From Hevea brasiliensis (Eukaryota > Streptophyta > Magnoliopsida > Malpighiales > Euphorbiaceae), in contig NC_079507.1 in assembly GCF_030052815.1 (NCBI RefSeq), positions 53,455,571 through 53,519,570 on the forward strand: a stretch of 64,000 bases of DNA. The letters are read 5' to 3'. The notes beneath the pieces were generated by a model, which saw nothing but the letters and a program-made list of their open reading frames with translations, was not told the origin of the DNA and did not search any database. Both the position numbers and the translations under genes were made by a program. Position 1 is the first letter of the stretch; each line of letters opens with the position of its first letter. Positions 1 through 11,924 of the stretch are shown here, piece by piece.

Positions 1-619
1 CTTTCTCATACCCCAAATAAACAATTAAATAGCATTTTAGGCCTAAAGGTTCAAGCTTTGTTATTTTTATTTTTTTACTTCAAAAAATCATTCAGTATTA
101 GATTTTCTGTAATTTTACAAAAGGTGTTAGATTTTTGTCTTATGTGTAAATATATACTTGCTATCTAGCTGAAGAGATGAGAAGGAAAAGTTTTTGGCTG
201 AGCTGGCCGGCTTGTTAGAAGTATAGCTGTATTCTAGAATATACAGGTGAATAGTAGAATGTACAGGTGTCCAGAGGTAGTTATTCTTTTATTTGTATAT
301 AAATTGTATCAATCTCTCGTGCAAAAGATATACATTTTTCTTATTCTCTTATTCAATTTCTCTGTTTTGTAGGAATCTTTACATTTAGATTAACCAATCA
401 TAGGACAAAACTGAACCCATACAATAACTTATATTTAATCTAACATCAATGGAAGAGATGAATAATTTTCATTGATTAATGTTCAAACTTGTGTTGCTTG
501 TAAAGAGAATTTAATTAATTATATTATTTTTACTATAATTTTTTTAAATGAATTTTTTTTTGCGTTTAAAAAAATTAATTTTTTTACCTATTAAAAAAAA
601 TTGAAGTAGAAATACCTCC
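1..619. other. AT-rich intergenic DNA, possible LTR relic
   Basis: No coding region is visible. Positions about 213-370 begin with TGTTAGAAGTATAG and contain a TATATAAAT box followed by a T/C-rich stretch, the general look of a short Ty1/copia LTR. No partner LTR, primer site or target duplication was found, so this is only a possibility. Confidence 0.3.
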
Positions 620-893
620 ATCTTTTGTTAAGGCCAGTTGTTGAGAGAAATCTATAGGAGAGCCAAAATAAAAGCAGTGGATAACGCCTCCTTCAATTGG
701 GTTCTTGTGAATAGGTGAAGGAATTTCTTCTAAGCATTGAGGTCAACGATATGCAATTGTGCCATTCCTTGATAAACTTGCAGCAATAACCATTGAGCCC
801 AAGAAATCCACATAGTCCTCTTACAGTACTTGGTAATGACCACTTCATAATGGCCTGAATCTTCCTATTATCAATTGCAACTCCCTATGGAAT
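620..893 (-). pseudogene. Ty3/gypsy pol relic (RT / RNase H junction)
   Basis: On the minus strand the translation resembles the stretch between reverse transcriptase and RNase H of a Ty3/gypsy polyprotein. KIQAIMKWSLPSTVRGL comes first, then GFLGLNGYCCKFIK (family usual form GFLGLTGYYRRFIK), then after a frame change LKEALSTAFILAL. It contains an in-frame stop and at least one frameshift, and only about 90 codons remain. No LTR was tied to it. It is an old fragment, unrelated to the large elements at the right of the window. Confidence 0.6.
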
Positions 894-1140
894 ATATAAC
901 ATGACCCAATTGATTAAAGAAGCACTTTGATTGATTCTGGAATGAACTTATATGGTTACCCTTTTATTGATTTCAAATAGCTTAAGATACAAAAATATAG
1001 CACAAATTTAAAACTGAAACAGCAACATCTAATCCAACTTATTTTTTCCATGTGAATAACTTTGTAAGCCTGCCCAAAGTAGGGATCCATTAACTGAATG
1101 TCCATGAGCTCATAAGCTAAGTTAAATCTTACCATTTTCA
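894..1140. repeat. Duplicated flank, related to 26590-26790
   Basis: Blocks such as CATGTGAATA followed by CTGCCCAAAGTAGGGATCC and TTAACTGAAT occur in the same order at about 26590-26790, to the right of the intact RLP unit. This suggests that the right end of a further copy of the tandem unit lies at the left edge of the window. The similarity fades after about 1140. Confidence 0.55.
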
Positions 1141-1829
1141 TCCTTCATTAATTAGCAAGACAAATATAAATCCACAAATGATGAAAATTTTTCATATAAA
1201 TGTGAGCAAAATTTCTTTTTCTTAATAACATAGGGATTGTGGGGACTTCATTTTTTCAATTAAATATTTATTGTTTAAAACCTGCATTTGTGGAAGACAG
1301 ATAAAAAAACTGACAGAAGGATCTCACAAACAATTAGTTTTATTTGGATGATCTCACAAGCAATATAAGAATAAGTTTTGGACTACTGAAATGCACAGAG
1401 TCGAGTATCTCCACAATGCTGAAAAGCATAAATCCATGCCAAAAACTCTTAACAACGGGGAAAGATTATAGAAAATATAATGACTTAATCGGCTGTAGTT
1501 CACACCTATGACAAAATCTTATTACAGAGAGAGAGAGAACATTTCAAATTAGACATTGAGAATCAAATGATGATTTTGAGTTCATTTAGCATCAAACACA
1601 TGTTGAGAAAAATAATGAAGAAGAAAGCAGAGGTAAAATTTGATTGATACTGACCTTGGCACCAAATGGACCTACTTTAAGCAAATCAACTTCTTCAACC
1701 ACAACAAAAGCTCCCTAATGTGGGAACCAACAAGTAGTCAAACAAATTTGCTATAGTAGAAGAACAAAAATTTCAAGGCCATTACCAATGAGCTTTAAAT
1801 GATTATTTTAAATGCTGCTGAATGAAATA
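1141..1829. other. Intergenic DNA, no feature recognised
   Basis: AT-rich sequence with no open frame that resembles a known family and no recognisable repeat boundary. Confidence 0.5.
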
Positions 1830-2098
1830 TTTTATGAGGTATATGGTGGTAGGGAAGGGTTTGACCAGTATTAGTATTGTATTTTTCTACTTATTATGGT
1901 AGCGTTGTGAGAAATTTGAGAAATACATTGGGTTAGCATTCGAGAGTTTTGTGTCATTCTATTTTGCTCTTTTCTTGTGTCTTGGATATAAACCTTACGA
2001 TCGAACCACGTAAATCTTGTATCCATTTTATTCCTCTCTCTTTATACATTGTGTTTATGTGATTGTGTGTGTTTTAGATTTGTAAGCTTATTATAACA
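1830..2098 (+). mobile_element. Copia-like LTR 3' end (relic)
   Basis: The stretch CGAACCACGTAAATCTTGTA followed by a C/T-rich tail and ending TTATAACA is the usual look of the R-U5 end of plant Ty1/copia LTRs. The 5' limit is uncertain, and neither a primer binding site nor a target duplication was found. It stops 26 bp before the duplicated DCD-gene fragment, so it lies close to the duplication breakpoint. Confidence 0.4.
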
Positions 2099-2124
2099 GA
2101 TATTTTTATATAATGAGAATTATT

Positions 2125-2317
2125 AAACTTTCGTCTTGAACTCTCAATTCCTGAGATAAGATCAACATTTACCTGTTGTTTGTTCTTTTTCATCTTTTTC
2201 AATTTGAATGAGAACTTGTGTTATGAATGAAGTTGAAGTCTGAAAGGCTTTATTGTGGTTGTTGTGCAGACCCTGGATCTATTAGACCTTTGTGAACAAG
2301 CGGGCTCCCCAGCTTAA
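2125..2317 (+). pseudogene. 3' fragment of a DCD-domain (B2/NRP) gene
   Basis: Positions 2125-2155 match the last 31 bases of exon 4 of the intact DCD gene (to 18212). Positions 2270-2317 match its terminal exon and encode the same 15 residues (TLDLLDLCEQAGSPA) and stop. The intron between them keeps its acceptor AG, but the donor is AT instead of GT (2156-2157). No other DCD exon lies upstream, so homology begins inside exon 4. This is a truncated duplicate left by tandem duplication of the DCD-RLP neighbourhood and cannot make a DCD protein. Confidence 0.85.
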
Positions 2318-3505
2318 GCAAATTGCTTGCTGAATATGCAAACATAGTTGGCTTTGCGGTGCATGTTAGCTGCCTACTTTTCATAGATTTTTCATAGAGT
2401 GTAAGCTTGGGGTTTAAGTCTGTTGGGTGAAATCTTGTTGAGAAAAGTAGGAATGGCATGTGAACCAGTCGAATAAACACATTTGTGTGTTGTGAAGCCT
2501 TGGTGGCTTCATACTTTATAGTACCTATTATCTTATAGACAGATTTACGAGATGTAAAAGAGAATGAATAATAGGATGTGTAATGATCAAATCCTCAGAA
2601 GAGGAAAGTCTTTGATGTGTCTATTTTATGTATGTAAACTGAGAGTGTGACACGTATGTTACGTTGAGCATCCACTGGAGTTCTAATCTAATTGTTTTTA
2701 AAATTCCAATTTTACAAGTTGGTGGAATCCTCCTTTGATTGCTATATTGTTGCCTCTTAGAAAAGCACAGAACAGGATAGGGCTGCTTGCAAGTGGGAAT
2801 CACACCCCCCATTTCTTGGTAGGCATCTATGCTAGAAAATGAATATCATTGTTATGAATTTATGTGATTATTTATTTTGTGGTGTGAGATATTGATAATG
2901 CTGTTTTGCTACCATAAATGTGTGGATCATATACGTGCTAACAAATGTTCCAAAATCGGTTACTCTGGTTATGAATTAAACCCTAAGCCCTCAATATTGT
3001 AGATTTTACTCTTGGTAATAGACTTGACAGGAAGGGCAATAAAGTAAAATACTTATTGACCATTAAAAAGAAACTATTATTTGATGCCTGTGGAAGAATT
3101 AAAATGGTTCATTAGAGGGAATCCTTCAAACTCTGGAATAAATTTAGTTGTCGTTTCATTGATTTCAACTAGTTTTTAGATACAAAATTATAAGAAAAAG
3201 AAATCAATAAAAATTCTTTGAAATATAAATCACTTCAATCCATAAATAGCGAACATAATTTCTTTGAAAATAAAAGTATAATAATCCACAATTCTACGAT
3301 CCACAAAAATTGATTTATTTACATTGCATTCATCTCTCTTTTTCTTGAATCAATGCATCTATGATCGAATCAACATCAAATTAACTGAAAATGTCTTTCT
3401 CAATACAAGTAATTATCATTTTTCCATCTTGTTGTACAACTTATATTTTTCACAATTTTCATAGTAGAAAATACACACACTATTGTTACGGTAGAGGTAA
3501 AGTCA
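2125..3505 (+). repeat. Tandem-unit 3' flank, copy A
   Basis: This is the sequence downstream of the DCD gene. It is closely similar to 18182 onward and, from about 2710, also to 5955 onward. Shared landmarks include a stretch around TTTACAAGTTGGTGGAATCC and another around GGAAGAATTAAAATGG. It ends near GGTAAAGTCAAC at about 3505, where copy B (about 7065) continues. Confidence 0.75.
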
Positions 3506-5876
3506 ACTTTATTTTTGTGATAAGTTTTTACCATTCATTGAATAGTTCCAATTTCAGGTAATTTGGTAAATTTCTCTTCCTTTAAGGGCAATAAGTTTAT
3601 CTTTTTTTGGAAACCTTTATTGTTATTTCTTTAATTTAGGTTGAAAGTATGCGTGCGCTTTGTTAGGCCCTTTTTTTTTTTTTTTTCTTTTCAACGGCAC
3701 TTTGGAGAAGCGTTCTTTTCCTCCTCGTTTCGGCGTCGGTTTCCCCTGTGTACTTCCAACACGCTAACTATGCAAAACGACGCCGTTGTCATTTGCGTTT
3801 TTCTCCCCTCAGTAGTTCCTTCGAGCAATGTTCTTTCGTTTCTGGTGTATATCTTCAATCAGTGACGAGATTTTGAGCTGTTAGCTTCCTTGGATGTTTG
3901 ATTTGACAGTGAATCAGGAGAGTGCTTGGAAAGGACAATAATGGTTAGAGTGAGCTTCTTTTACACGATATGAAGCATTGGAACTGATTTGACAATTGGT
4001 ATGGGTTCTCTGCCTTCCTCACCTTCCCTCCTCTCCTTCTTCTTCTCCTTCGTTTTTTATGGTTGTCCATGAAAGCTGACGAGCTTTGATATTTCACTTG
4101 CTATTCTCGGCTTTTCTCCCTCAAAATATAAAATCATTTCTCATCTCTCTACGGATTGAAGGGTTTTCTATAGTGGAATCATTTTTCTGCTCTATTTTTC
4201 CATCATCTCATCACGTGTTATTGCGAAATTTAACTATCTGGGTTTTCGAGAGTTATGAATTTTTTTGGTTTTCTGTTGCATTATATTATTTGGTAATTAT
4301 TTATGTGAATACCCACCAAATGGGTCTTGGGTTTTACTGTTTGATTATGAATCTTTTAGGTGACTGTTTGCATTTTATTTGTATCTCGTTAGACTAGTTC
4401 AGGGTTTGTCATTTGATGATATCTATGTGTGTTACGATGTTAACTTATTTGTGCACATACTATACTTCTGATGCATCTGATAAATGGTTTCTCAAAAAGA
4501 GATACAAGTTGTGTAAGTCTGTACTCTTAGATTGAGCTGTTTTGATTTAATTTACATATGCTATTCCATTGTTAGTTACTCAATTTTGCAAAAAACTAAA
4601 TACAAATGCAATTTTTTTACTGTCCTAGGCTAATTTACAAGTTCAATTTTTGAGGGAAGTAAAGTAATTATGAGGTCAAAACTCTCATGTAACAGGTTTT
4701 CAAATGAAATTTTTATATATTTTTTTATTTAAAAATATGCCCTTTAACCCTCTCATTATCTCATTCAATATCCATGCAAATGCAATCAAATGGTCCCGAT
4801 CCTAAAGCATCTAATCAACTGAGGTATGCAGTAAAGAATCTGACATCGAAAAGTTGCAAGCATGATTGCATAGGCATTCCAATAAAAAGCTAAAAATTAT
4901 GGTCTTAGGCTATGACTGTGGCATTGATTGTAGTAGTTCTAATTGTTGCTTTGAAGAATGCACAGTTTGTGGTTGTACAATATCATTTGTGGCCTTCATG
5001 GAGATAGAGTTAATTCATTGTGGGTGCTACAATGGTGAGTTTGGTTGCTCTATTTAAGGTAAAGGTGATTGTTGTCATGGTATTTAGCAATAGTAATTAA
5101 TTTTCAATTTTTATTTTTTTTTTCAAAAAAAAACTTTGTATGTGAAATTATGGTTTAGTTATGGTCATTCATTGTCAAGAATCTCAGGAAATTTGAGGAC
5201 AAAAAGAAAAGAATGAATGAAGTTTTAAATTCAATGTTTTTATGGTGTTGTTGGCTTTTGATGGGTTAAAGTGAAATTTTAATCTGAACCTAGTATAGTT
5301 TCATGTATGGAGGAGATCCAAAGAGGGGGTTTGACTAAGAAAATTGCTTAATTCGAATTGGTTGGAGTTTGGGCTTCTGGGTTACTGTTAGCTCAGTTGA
5401 GGTTATAAGGAGTCTTTTCATTAAAGTTTGCTTTCAGTTGTTTATTTGGTTGCTGAGATAACTTAGAGAAGGGAGAAAAAGAAAAGGGCAAGGTGTTGGT
5501 TCTAATTTTAGGCTCAGTTAAAAACCATAAACAAAAGAAATAGAAGGGGAAAAAAAAGAAGAAGAAAAACAATTGAGAAGGCATTCGCCTGTAGATTTGT
5601 CATTCAAGGGAGATGTTTTGGAGTCCTTGATTATGGAAATTTCGAAGTAGTAACATGCCTAGATCATACAGGTCGTAACATATCTCATTAAACCATGATA
5701 TGAAGACAAAGTGAATGGTGCCTTTCAAGCATAGCTCGTAGTTAATCTGTCTTCTTCTTGTTTTTATCTGCTTCTATTTTAGATATTTTGATATCTAGCT
5801 GTTATATATATGGTTTGAATGTTTATGAACATACTTTTATTCTTTTGTGATTCTATCTTCGTCTATGATCTTTCTA

Positions 5877-5880
<4 letters not shown>
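3506..5880. other. Unique spacer with a leader-like GC-richer block
   Basis: This stretch separates the two left copies of the 3' flank and has no counterpart at 18180-20857. Positions about 3640-3960 are richer in GC than the surroundings. They carry a pyrimidine tract, the motif AACGACGCCGTT common near plant transcription starts, and CT-rich leader-like sequence, so they could be the promoter and 5' leader of a lost or unrecognised gene. No convincing exon follows. The open frames here (for example 4086-4397) are short and resemble nothing known. Confidence 0.35.

Positions 5881-5920
<40 letters not shown>
5881..5920. repeat. (CT)20 microsatellite
   Basis: Forty uninterrupted bases of CT dinucleotide, directly left of the second copy of the tandem-unit flank. 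Confidence 0.97.
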
Positions 5921-5922
<2 letters not shown>

Positions 5923-5954
5923 TTTACATTTTTAATCCACCAAATAAAATTGAT

Positions 5955-8290
5955 TATAAAAATTCTGATTTTGCAAGTTGGCGGAATCCTTCTTGGGTTG
6001 TTATAGTATTGCCTCTTAGAAAAACACAGAAGAGGATAGGGCTGCTTGCAAGTGGGAATCACACCCCTATTTCTTGGTAGGCATTTCTGCTAGCAAATGA
6101 ATGTCATGGGTATGAATTTATTAGGCAGTATTTATTTTTTTGGAGCGAGATATACATAAAGCTGTTCTGCTGCCACGGATGTGTACATTTGTGTGGATGA
6201 TACACGTGCTTAACAAATGTGTCAAAATCGGATGCCATGGTAGTTGGTATAGACTTGATAAGAAGGGCAACTCAACTCAACTAAACCTTTATCCCAAAAA
6301 TTTTGGGTCGGCTATATGGATTCGCTTTCTCCACTCTAAACGATTTTGGGTTAAATCTTTAGAAATGTGTAATGCTTCTAAGTCATGTTATACTACTCTT
6401 CTCCAAGTCAGTTTAGGTCTACCCCTTCTTTTCTTTCTATCTTCTAACTTAATGTGCTCTACTTGTCTAACTGGAGCCTCCGTATGTTTACGCTTCACAT
6501 GACCAAACCACCTCAATCTCCCTTCTCTCATCTTTTCCTCAATTGGCACCACTCCTACCTTTTCTCTAATACTCTCATTACGGACTTTAATTCTTCCATG
6601 TTTATTTATTTTTGATGGTTACTTTCCTTCCTGACTCCATTGTATTGCGCCCCCTAAACTTGTGTCAAACTCACAGGAGATATGCTTATTAGTGTTTGGG
6701 CCTTGGTGTTTGCGAGCTGGTGTGGAAGAATTAAAATGGTTCATCAAATATAATCCTTCAATATCTGAGTATTTATTTAGGAAACTCATTTCTGGAATGA
6801 GTTTAGCTTTCATTTCATTGATTTCAACTAGCTTTTAGATATAAAATTATAAGAAAAAAAAATCAATAAAAATTCTTTTAAATTTAAATCAATTCAATCC
6901 ACAAATAGAAAACACTTCCTTCTTTGAAAACAAAAGTAAGATAATCTACAATTCTACAATCCACAAAAATTGGTTTATTTAAATTGCGTTCACCTCTATT
7001 TTCTTGAATCAAATGCATCTATATATGAAAACACACATACTATCGTTCTGTGAAGGCAAAGTCAACACTAGCCAAATCAATATGTGAAAAAGTTGCAATT
7101 GAACTTTCAAATATTTATTTTAAAACATGTAAATATTTCCAATATCAAATGACAAACAACACCCATCCATAGGATCTAAAGATGCACTGAGAGCAAACAA
7201 CTCCACTGCATCTTCTCTAAATCGACTGTTCATTTCTTATATTCATAACACTAGCATTTTTAACCATCAAAACAGAGAAAGTTCCATTAAGGAGGCATTA
7301 CATATACATTGGTGCAGTAATGATTACATTAAAAAAAATATATGGAAGTTCCATTAGGGAGGCATTCCATGTCATTATGAAGGGATGAATGTGAGAAACA
7401 GGCCAGCAATGGGTTATAGCAGAATTATGTGAGACTGCCATGGTTAGGAGACAGTGGTTACGGCCCCTTTGTTCATCACTTGGTTCACATTTCTGGGTGG
7501 GGAAAATTCAAAAACCAAGCTCAGTTGAAAGTGCAGGGTGGCGTGGGCTTTTGTTTTTGGCAGTAGATAGTTAGAAATTTTGGTGAATATTTTTTTGTTT
7601 GTTAGATAAATTTTAGTCAATAAATTTAGTCTTTAGCTTTCAATTCTTGGCTCCCATTTTTCAACAAAACTAACAAGTAATAACAACACTGTCTTCTTGC
7701 AGTATAAAATTCTCAAGCATATCCTAAATTGAAAAATGATGAAATATTTTGTATGATACTGAAGAGCTATTTATTGAGTATAAGAACATTCTCTATAGGA
7801 AAAGGTGCAACAGAAACCCATTACATGCTACAAAACTTGTAGACCTTTACTAAACTGAATAAATTTAACTGATTTGTTACATAATTCTTCATTACAAAAA
7901 GCAACCAACTGATAAATTCAGCAACTTGGAGGAAGATGCTTCGAGGAAGTGATGACACTTCTCAACTCGTTTCATTGGAGGATGGCTAGAGCAAGCCTTC
8001 ACAGGTTAGAAATTTGCAATATTTGTATATTTTTGCATGGATTGTTGATGAGTTAAATAGTTTTTATCATTATTAATTATTTTTGCTTAAATTTACACGA
8101 CAATCACAAAATCGCACACGAAGCCTTCACAACAGTGAGACTTTTCATTTTTCATTAAACTCAATTCAAAATTACAGAGTAATTGCACAACTATACAAAA
8201 ATACTGTCACAAACAAACTTAAAGCTAAACTCATACTTAGTCATGTAGACGTGCATACCCAGCCCATATATATTTGTTTTGGACAAAACT
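5955..8290 (+). repeat. Tandem-unit 3' flank, copy B
   Basis: Similar to 18745-20857, the interval between the DCD gene and the intact RLP, and in its first part to copy A (2710-3505). It is interrupted by a LINE tail at 6268-6600. It leads directly into the RLP pseudogene just as the homologous stretch leads into the intact RLP. At about 8149 the base pattern TTCATT replaces the TTTATT (AATAAA on minus) present beside the intact gene at 20717. Confidence 0.75.
6268..6600 (-). mobile_element. RTE-clade LINE, 3' end fragment
   Basis: The minus-strand translation contains the C-terminal signature of plant RTE-type non-LTR retrotransposons: IEEKMREGRLRWFGHVKRKH, then RRGRPKLTWRRVV, then RKRIHIADPK. 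The element runs right to left and ends with the conserved 3' segment GCCGACCC...TTTAGTTGAGTTGAGTTG, a TTGAG-type tail. Only about 330 bp of the 3' end is present, as expected for 5'-truncated LINE insertions, and a stop interrupts the frame. It is absent from the homologous places at about 3040 and 18960, so it inserted into copy B after duplication. Confidence 0.8.
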
Positions 8291-11285
8291 CTATAAACCA
8301 TGACCTTTCACAAATCTAACAACATTTACATAATACCACACCATAAATTTGTCCCACAAATTATCTAGAAAATTGAAATATGAATGCCTCCATCTTCTAT
8401 TAAACACTAAAGGACCCATCACTGCCCAAAATCCCACCACAAATCCTGGTGCAATGCTCACATAGAAATAGAACCAAGCAAATGATTCAGATCCTTCATC
8501 ATCTTCTCCTCTTTCTATCCCGATAGGAGGCATAGCACCAACAACATTGCAGTTCTTGATGAGTGGACGCCCACAAAGTTTGTTGCCACTGAAACTAGAT
8601 GGATCAAAGCCTTGCAATTGAGTGCCCGAAGGTATCATTCCTGATAACTTATTGTTGGATAAATTCAATTTACTCAAAAATGTCAAGCTTGACATACTTG
8701 GAGGAATTTCTCCAAAAAGTTGATTCTGAGAGAAATCAAGAGATTCTAGTGCTTTCATATTTCCTATTTCCTCTGGAATTCTTCCACTCAAAAGATTATG
8801 TGACAAATTCAATGAATGCAATGCTTTAAGCTTTGTTATTTCTTCAGGAATAACTCCTGATAATTTATTATTTGAGAGGTCCATACTTCTCACGAAATTA
8901 AGATTGGTGGAATATTCAATCATTTCTCCCTTTGTCATAATTGAGGAACTATCAGAAAACTCCAAATCAATCAAATAAAGGAGAATCCGACCTTGCTCTC
9001 CCATACCAACATAACTTTCATTTACCATTGCACTGAAGTTATTGATACATGTTGGTATGGTACCATTGAGGTTGTTATTAGCAAGATCCAAGATTTGCGA
9101 ATAACTCATGCGGCAAAGCTCTATAGGCACGTGACCATGAAATTGGTTCCCACGAAGATTAAGAATAACCATCTGTGAATAATTTTGATTCTCCAGCCAT
9201 GTTCAAATATTTCCCTCCAATCTATTTTCATCCAATTCAAGTACCATCAATGCTTCGCAATGTTCAAGTGACAATGGTATTTCACCAAAGAGAGTATTGT
9301 TGCGAAGGTTTAAGAATTGAAGGTCACTTAAAATCCCAATGGAACTAGGAATTTTTCCACTGAAATAGTTGTCATTTAATTTTAGAATTCTTAAAGAATT
9401 CCAATTCATCCAACAATCAGGTATCTCTCCGGATAGATGATTTTTTCCAAAGTTAAGACAGCATAGTGATCACATCATGCGTTCTATGACATAGAAAGGT
9501 GAATAATGATCCAGAGAGTAAATTATCGGAAAGATCTATCCAATTGGAAGAGACATTAGGCAATGGGCCGTTGAATTTATTTGAACTCAAGTCGATGGAG
9601 GAAAAAAGATAATCAGTAGTGGACAAATATGGAATCTTGCCACGCAATTGGTTATGAGATAAATTAAGATTAGAAAGTCTTAAAGACCAGTCACTGAACC
9701 AAACAGGAAGGGTACTTGAAATTTTTGAGTTTGACAAGTCTAGAAAGACTAACTCCTTCAGTGAACGGAGCCATCTGGGAAGTTGGGGTCCAACATCCCA
9801 AGATCGCAAAGACATTTTTTCAACAAGTTGAAAAGGTGGAATCCAATGAGGATTGACTCTTAAAATCAGTTGGTTATGAGAGGCATCAAAATATGTCAGA
9901 TTTGCAAAGTTTGCAAAGTGAATTTCAGAAACTTCACCCTCTAATGAATTATAAGAAATATCTACATCTACTAAATTTTCAAGGGCTCCAAAACCTATGG
10001 GGAGACTTCCATTCAGTTTGTTATTGGAAAGGCGTAGAGACGTCAAGGAAGTCAACACCCCCAAAGTGGCCGGAATTTGGTGAGCAATCGAATTATCGGA
10101 ATAATCGAGAGAATCCAGATTCTTGAATTGTCCAAGAAGATTATTTAAATGACCTGATAATTGACAATTAGATAAAGACAACACCTCTATCCCATTTGAA
10201 ACACATCCCGAGAGAATTTCAAATACCTCATTTATCTCTTGGCTTAGATTGTTGCTGACCAAATCGAGTGACCTCAACTTGCAAAGATTTTTGAATGATG
10301 CCGGAATTCCTCCTTCAAGTTTATTGAATGACAAGCGAAGTTTGTTGAGGGAAGTCAAGTTTCCATTGGCACTTGGAATTCCTCCTTCAAGTTTGTTGCC
10401 TGACAAGTCAAGGTTGTTGAGGGAAGTCAAGTTTCCAATGGCACTAGGAATTGCTCCTTGAAAATTGCAGAATGTCAAGTCGAGACTGTTGAGGGAGGTA
10501 AAATTTCCAATGGCACTTGGAATTCCATCTAGCAACTCAATATTATAGGAAAGGCGAAGAAGCTCAAGCTGGGGAAGACCATGTAACCAAAAGGCCATTG
10601 AAGAATTAAAATGATTATCAGACAAATCAAGCTCTCTAAGTGAAGTTATATTTTGAAGTCAAAGTTGGAATGTGAAAAATCCAACTGGACACGGAAGATT
10701 CACCAAATCTATTTCGTGACAAATCAAGGATGGCAAGTGATGAAAAGTTGATGTTGGAAGGAACCTTATGACTTAGTGAACAGTATGACAAGTGTAGCTC
10801 TACCAGAGAGGGGAGTTTGTTCATCGCATCCAACCAATCCAAGGCTTTACTAAGATTCACAGAACTCAAGTGAAGGAATTCTAATGATGAGAGACTAGAG
10901 AGCCAATCTAAATTCTCAACATATATCTCATAATAACCATGACCTTCGAGATTTAGATATTGCAAATTTGAAAGATTTCCGAGTTGATGAGGAATCATTC
11001 CTCCAAATCCTGCTCCGGAGAAGTTAAGGTATCTTAAACTCTTCATAGAGCCAAGGAATTTGGGAATGTGAATTCCTTCAAAATTGTTGTTGCTTAGGTC
11101 TGGACACTTCAATTGCTTCAAGTTGAGTAAAGATTGACTAATCTTACCTCTGAATGTCGACCTTTCCCAATATTCATCATAGTCACCGCTGGCATTAAAG
11201 GCATACTACTCATCCTCAGAAAGACTTCTAAGATGGAGCTCAAGAACATGGTTGGTGAGATTATCACAGATGACTCCAGGCCATT
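8291..11285 (-). pseudogene. LRR receptor-like protein pseudogene
   Basis: A close copy of the intact RLP at 20858-24124, with LRR repeats, acidic linker, transmembrane segment and short tail still readable. Four lesions are visible against that copy. First, bases matching 23911-24760 are missing (junction 11285/11286), which removes residues 1-71: signal peptide, first LRRNT cysteines and start. Second, a 50-bp deletion at 10655-10659 between two GAAGT repeats shifts the frame. Third, one extra A near 9457-9459 shifts it again. Fourth, TCA (Ser) became TGA at 9203-9205. Open pieces are 10636-11121, 9453-10625, 9203-9409 and 8291-9172. The last still encodes LRRs, membrane span and tail but has no signal peptide. 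The rest is strongly conserved, so decay appears recent. Confidence 0.93.
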
Positions 11286-11924
11286 GTAGAGAGAAAATAA
11301 GAATAGAAATCATTAGAGTTTTCTTGCTTCTTTCCAACTTACAGCTACCAGAAAATCAAAATTTCCAAGTCTTATTACTGCTTCTCTTCCTCTGCTTTTA
11401 TTGATCATGGAGTCTCTAAATTTGAAGAAAAATATGCCTATTCTATTGAAAAGAAAAATTACCAAAAAAAAAAAAAAAACTGATTAACAAATAAAACTTT
11501 TATTCCCAGACCTCTAGAATCATTGAAACTCTTATACCGCATGCATAGTGGAAAAATATATTGATAGAAAAGAAAATTTTTATTGAATGGAAAGAAAATT
11601 TATATATAACTCAATGAAATGCGAATACAAGTGTTGTTTATGCAGCACTAAAACTTAATAAAGTTAATTAATGAGTTTTAATTCAATAGTACTGAAGTAA
11701 TATCAAGGATTGTGAGATCTCGAGTTTGAATTCTAATGGAACTCAATTATACAAAAAATAATAATAATAAATTTAATTGATTTGTTGGGAATCATACTAG
11801 ATTGAGGCGGTGATAAACAAGTTGCAAAGACTGCAGTTGTCTCTTGGCTTAGATTGAGATGTCAAAAGCTGTAAAGTCTTATGACTGAAAAAAAAAAAAT
11901 TAAAACTTTCAATTAATTTTTACT
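11286..11924. other. Remnant of the RLP promoter-side flank
   Basis: From the deletion junction to about 11480 the sequence matches 24761-24960 (upstream of the intact RLP), including GTAGAGAGAAAATAAGAATA. The remainder is AT-rich with no recognised feature. Confidence 0.6.

Noticed and set aside
5847..6080. Open frame with a long Ser-Leu repeat
   Set aside because: Produced by the CT microsatellite.
6140..6502. 120-codon plus-strand open frame
   Set aside because: It is the antisense of an RTE LINE C-terminal coding region.
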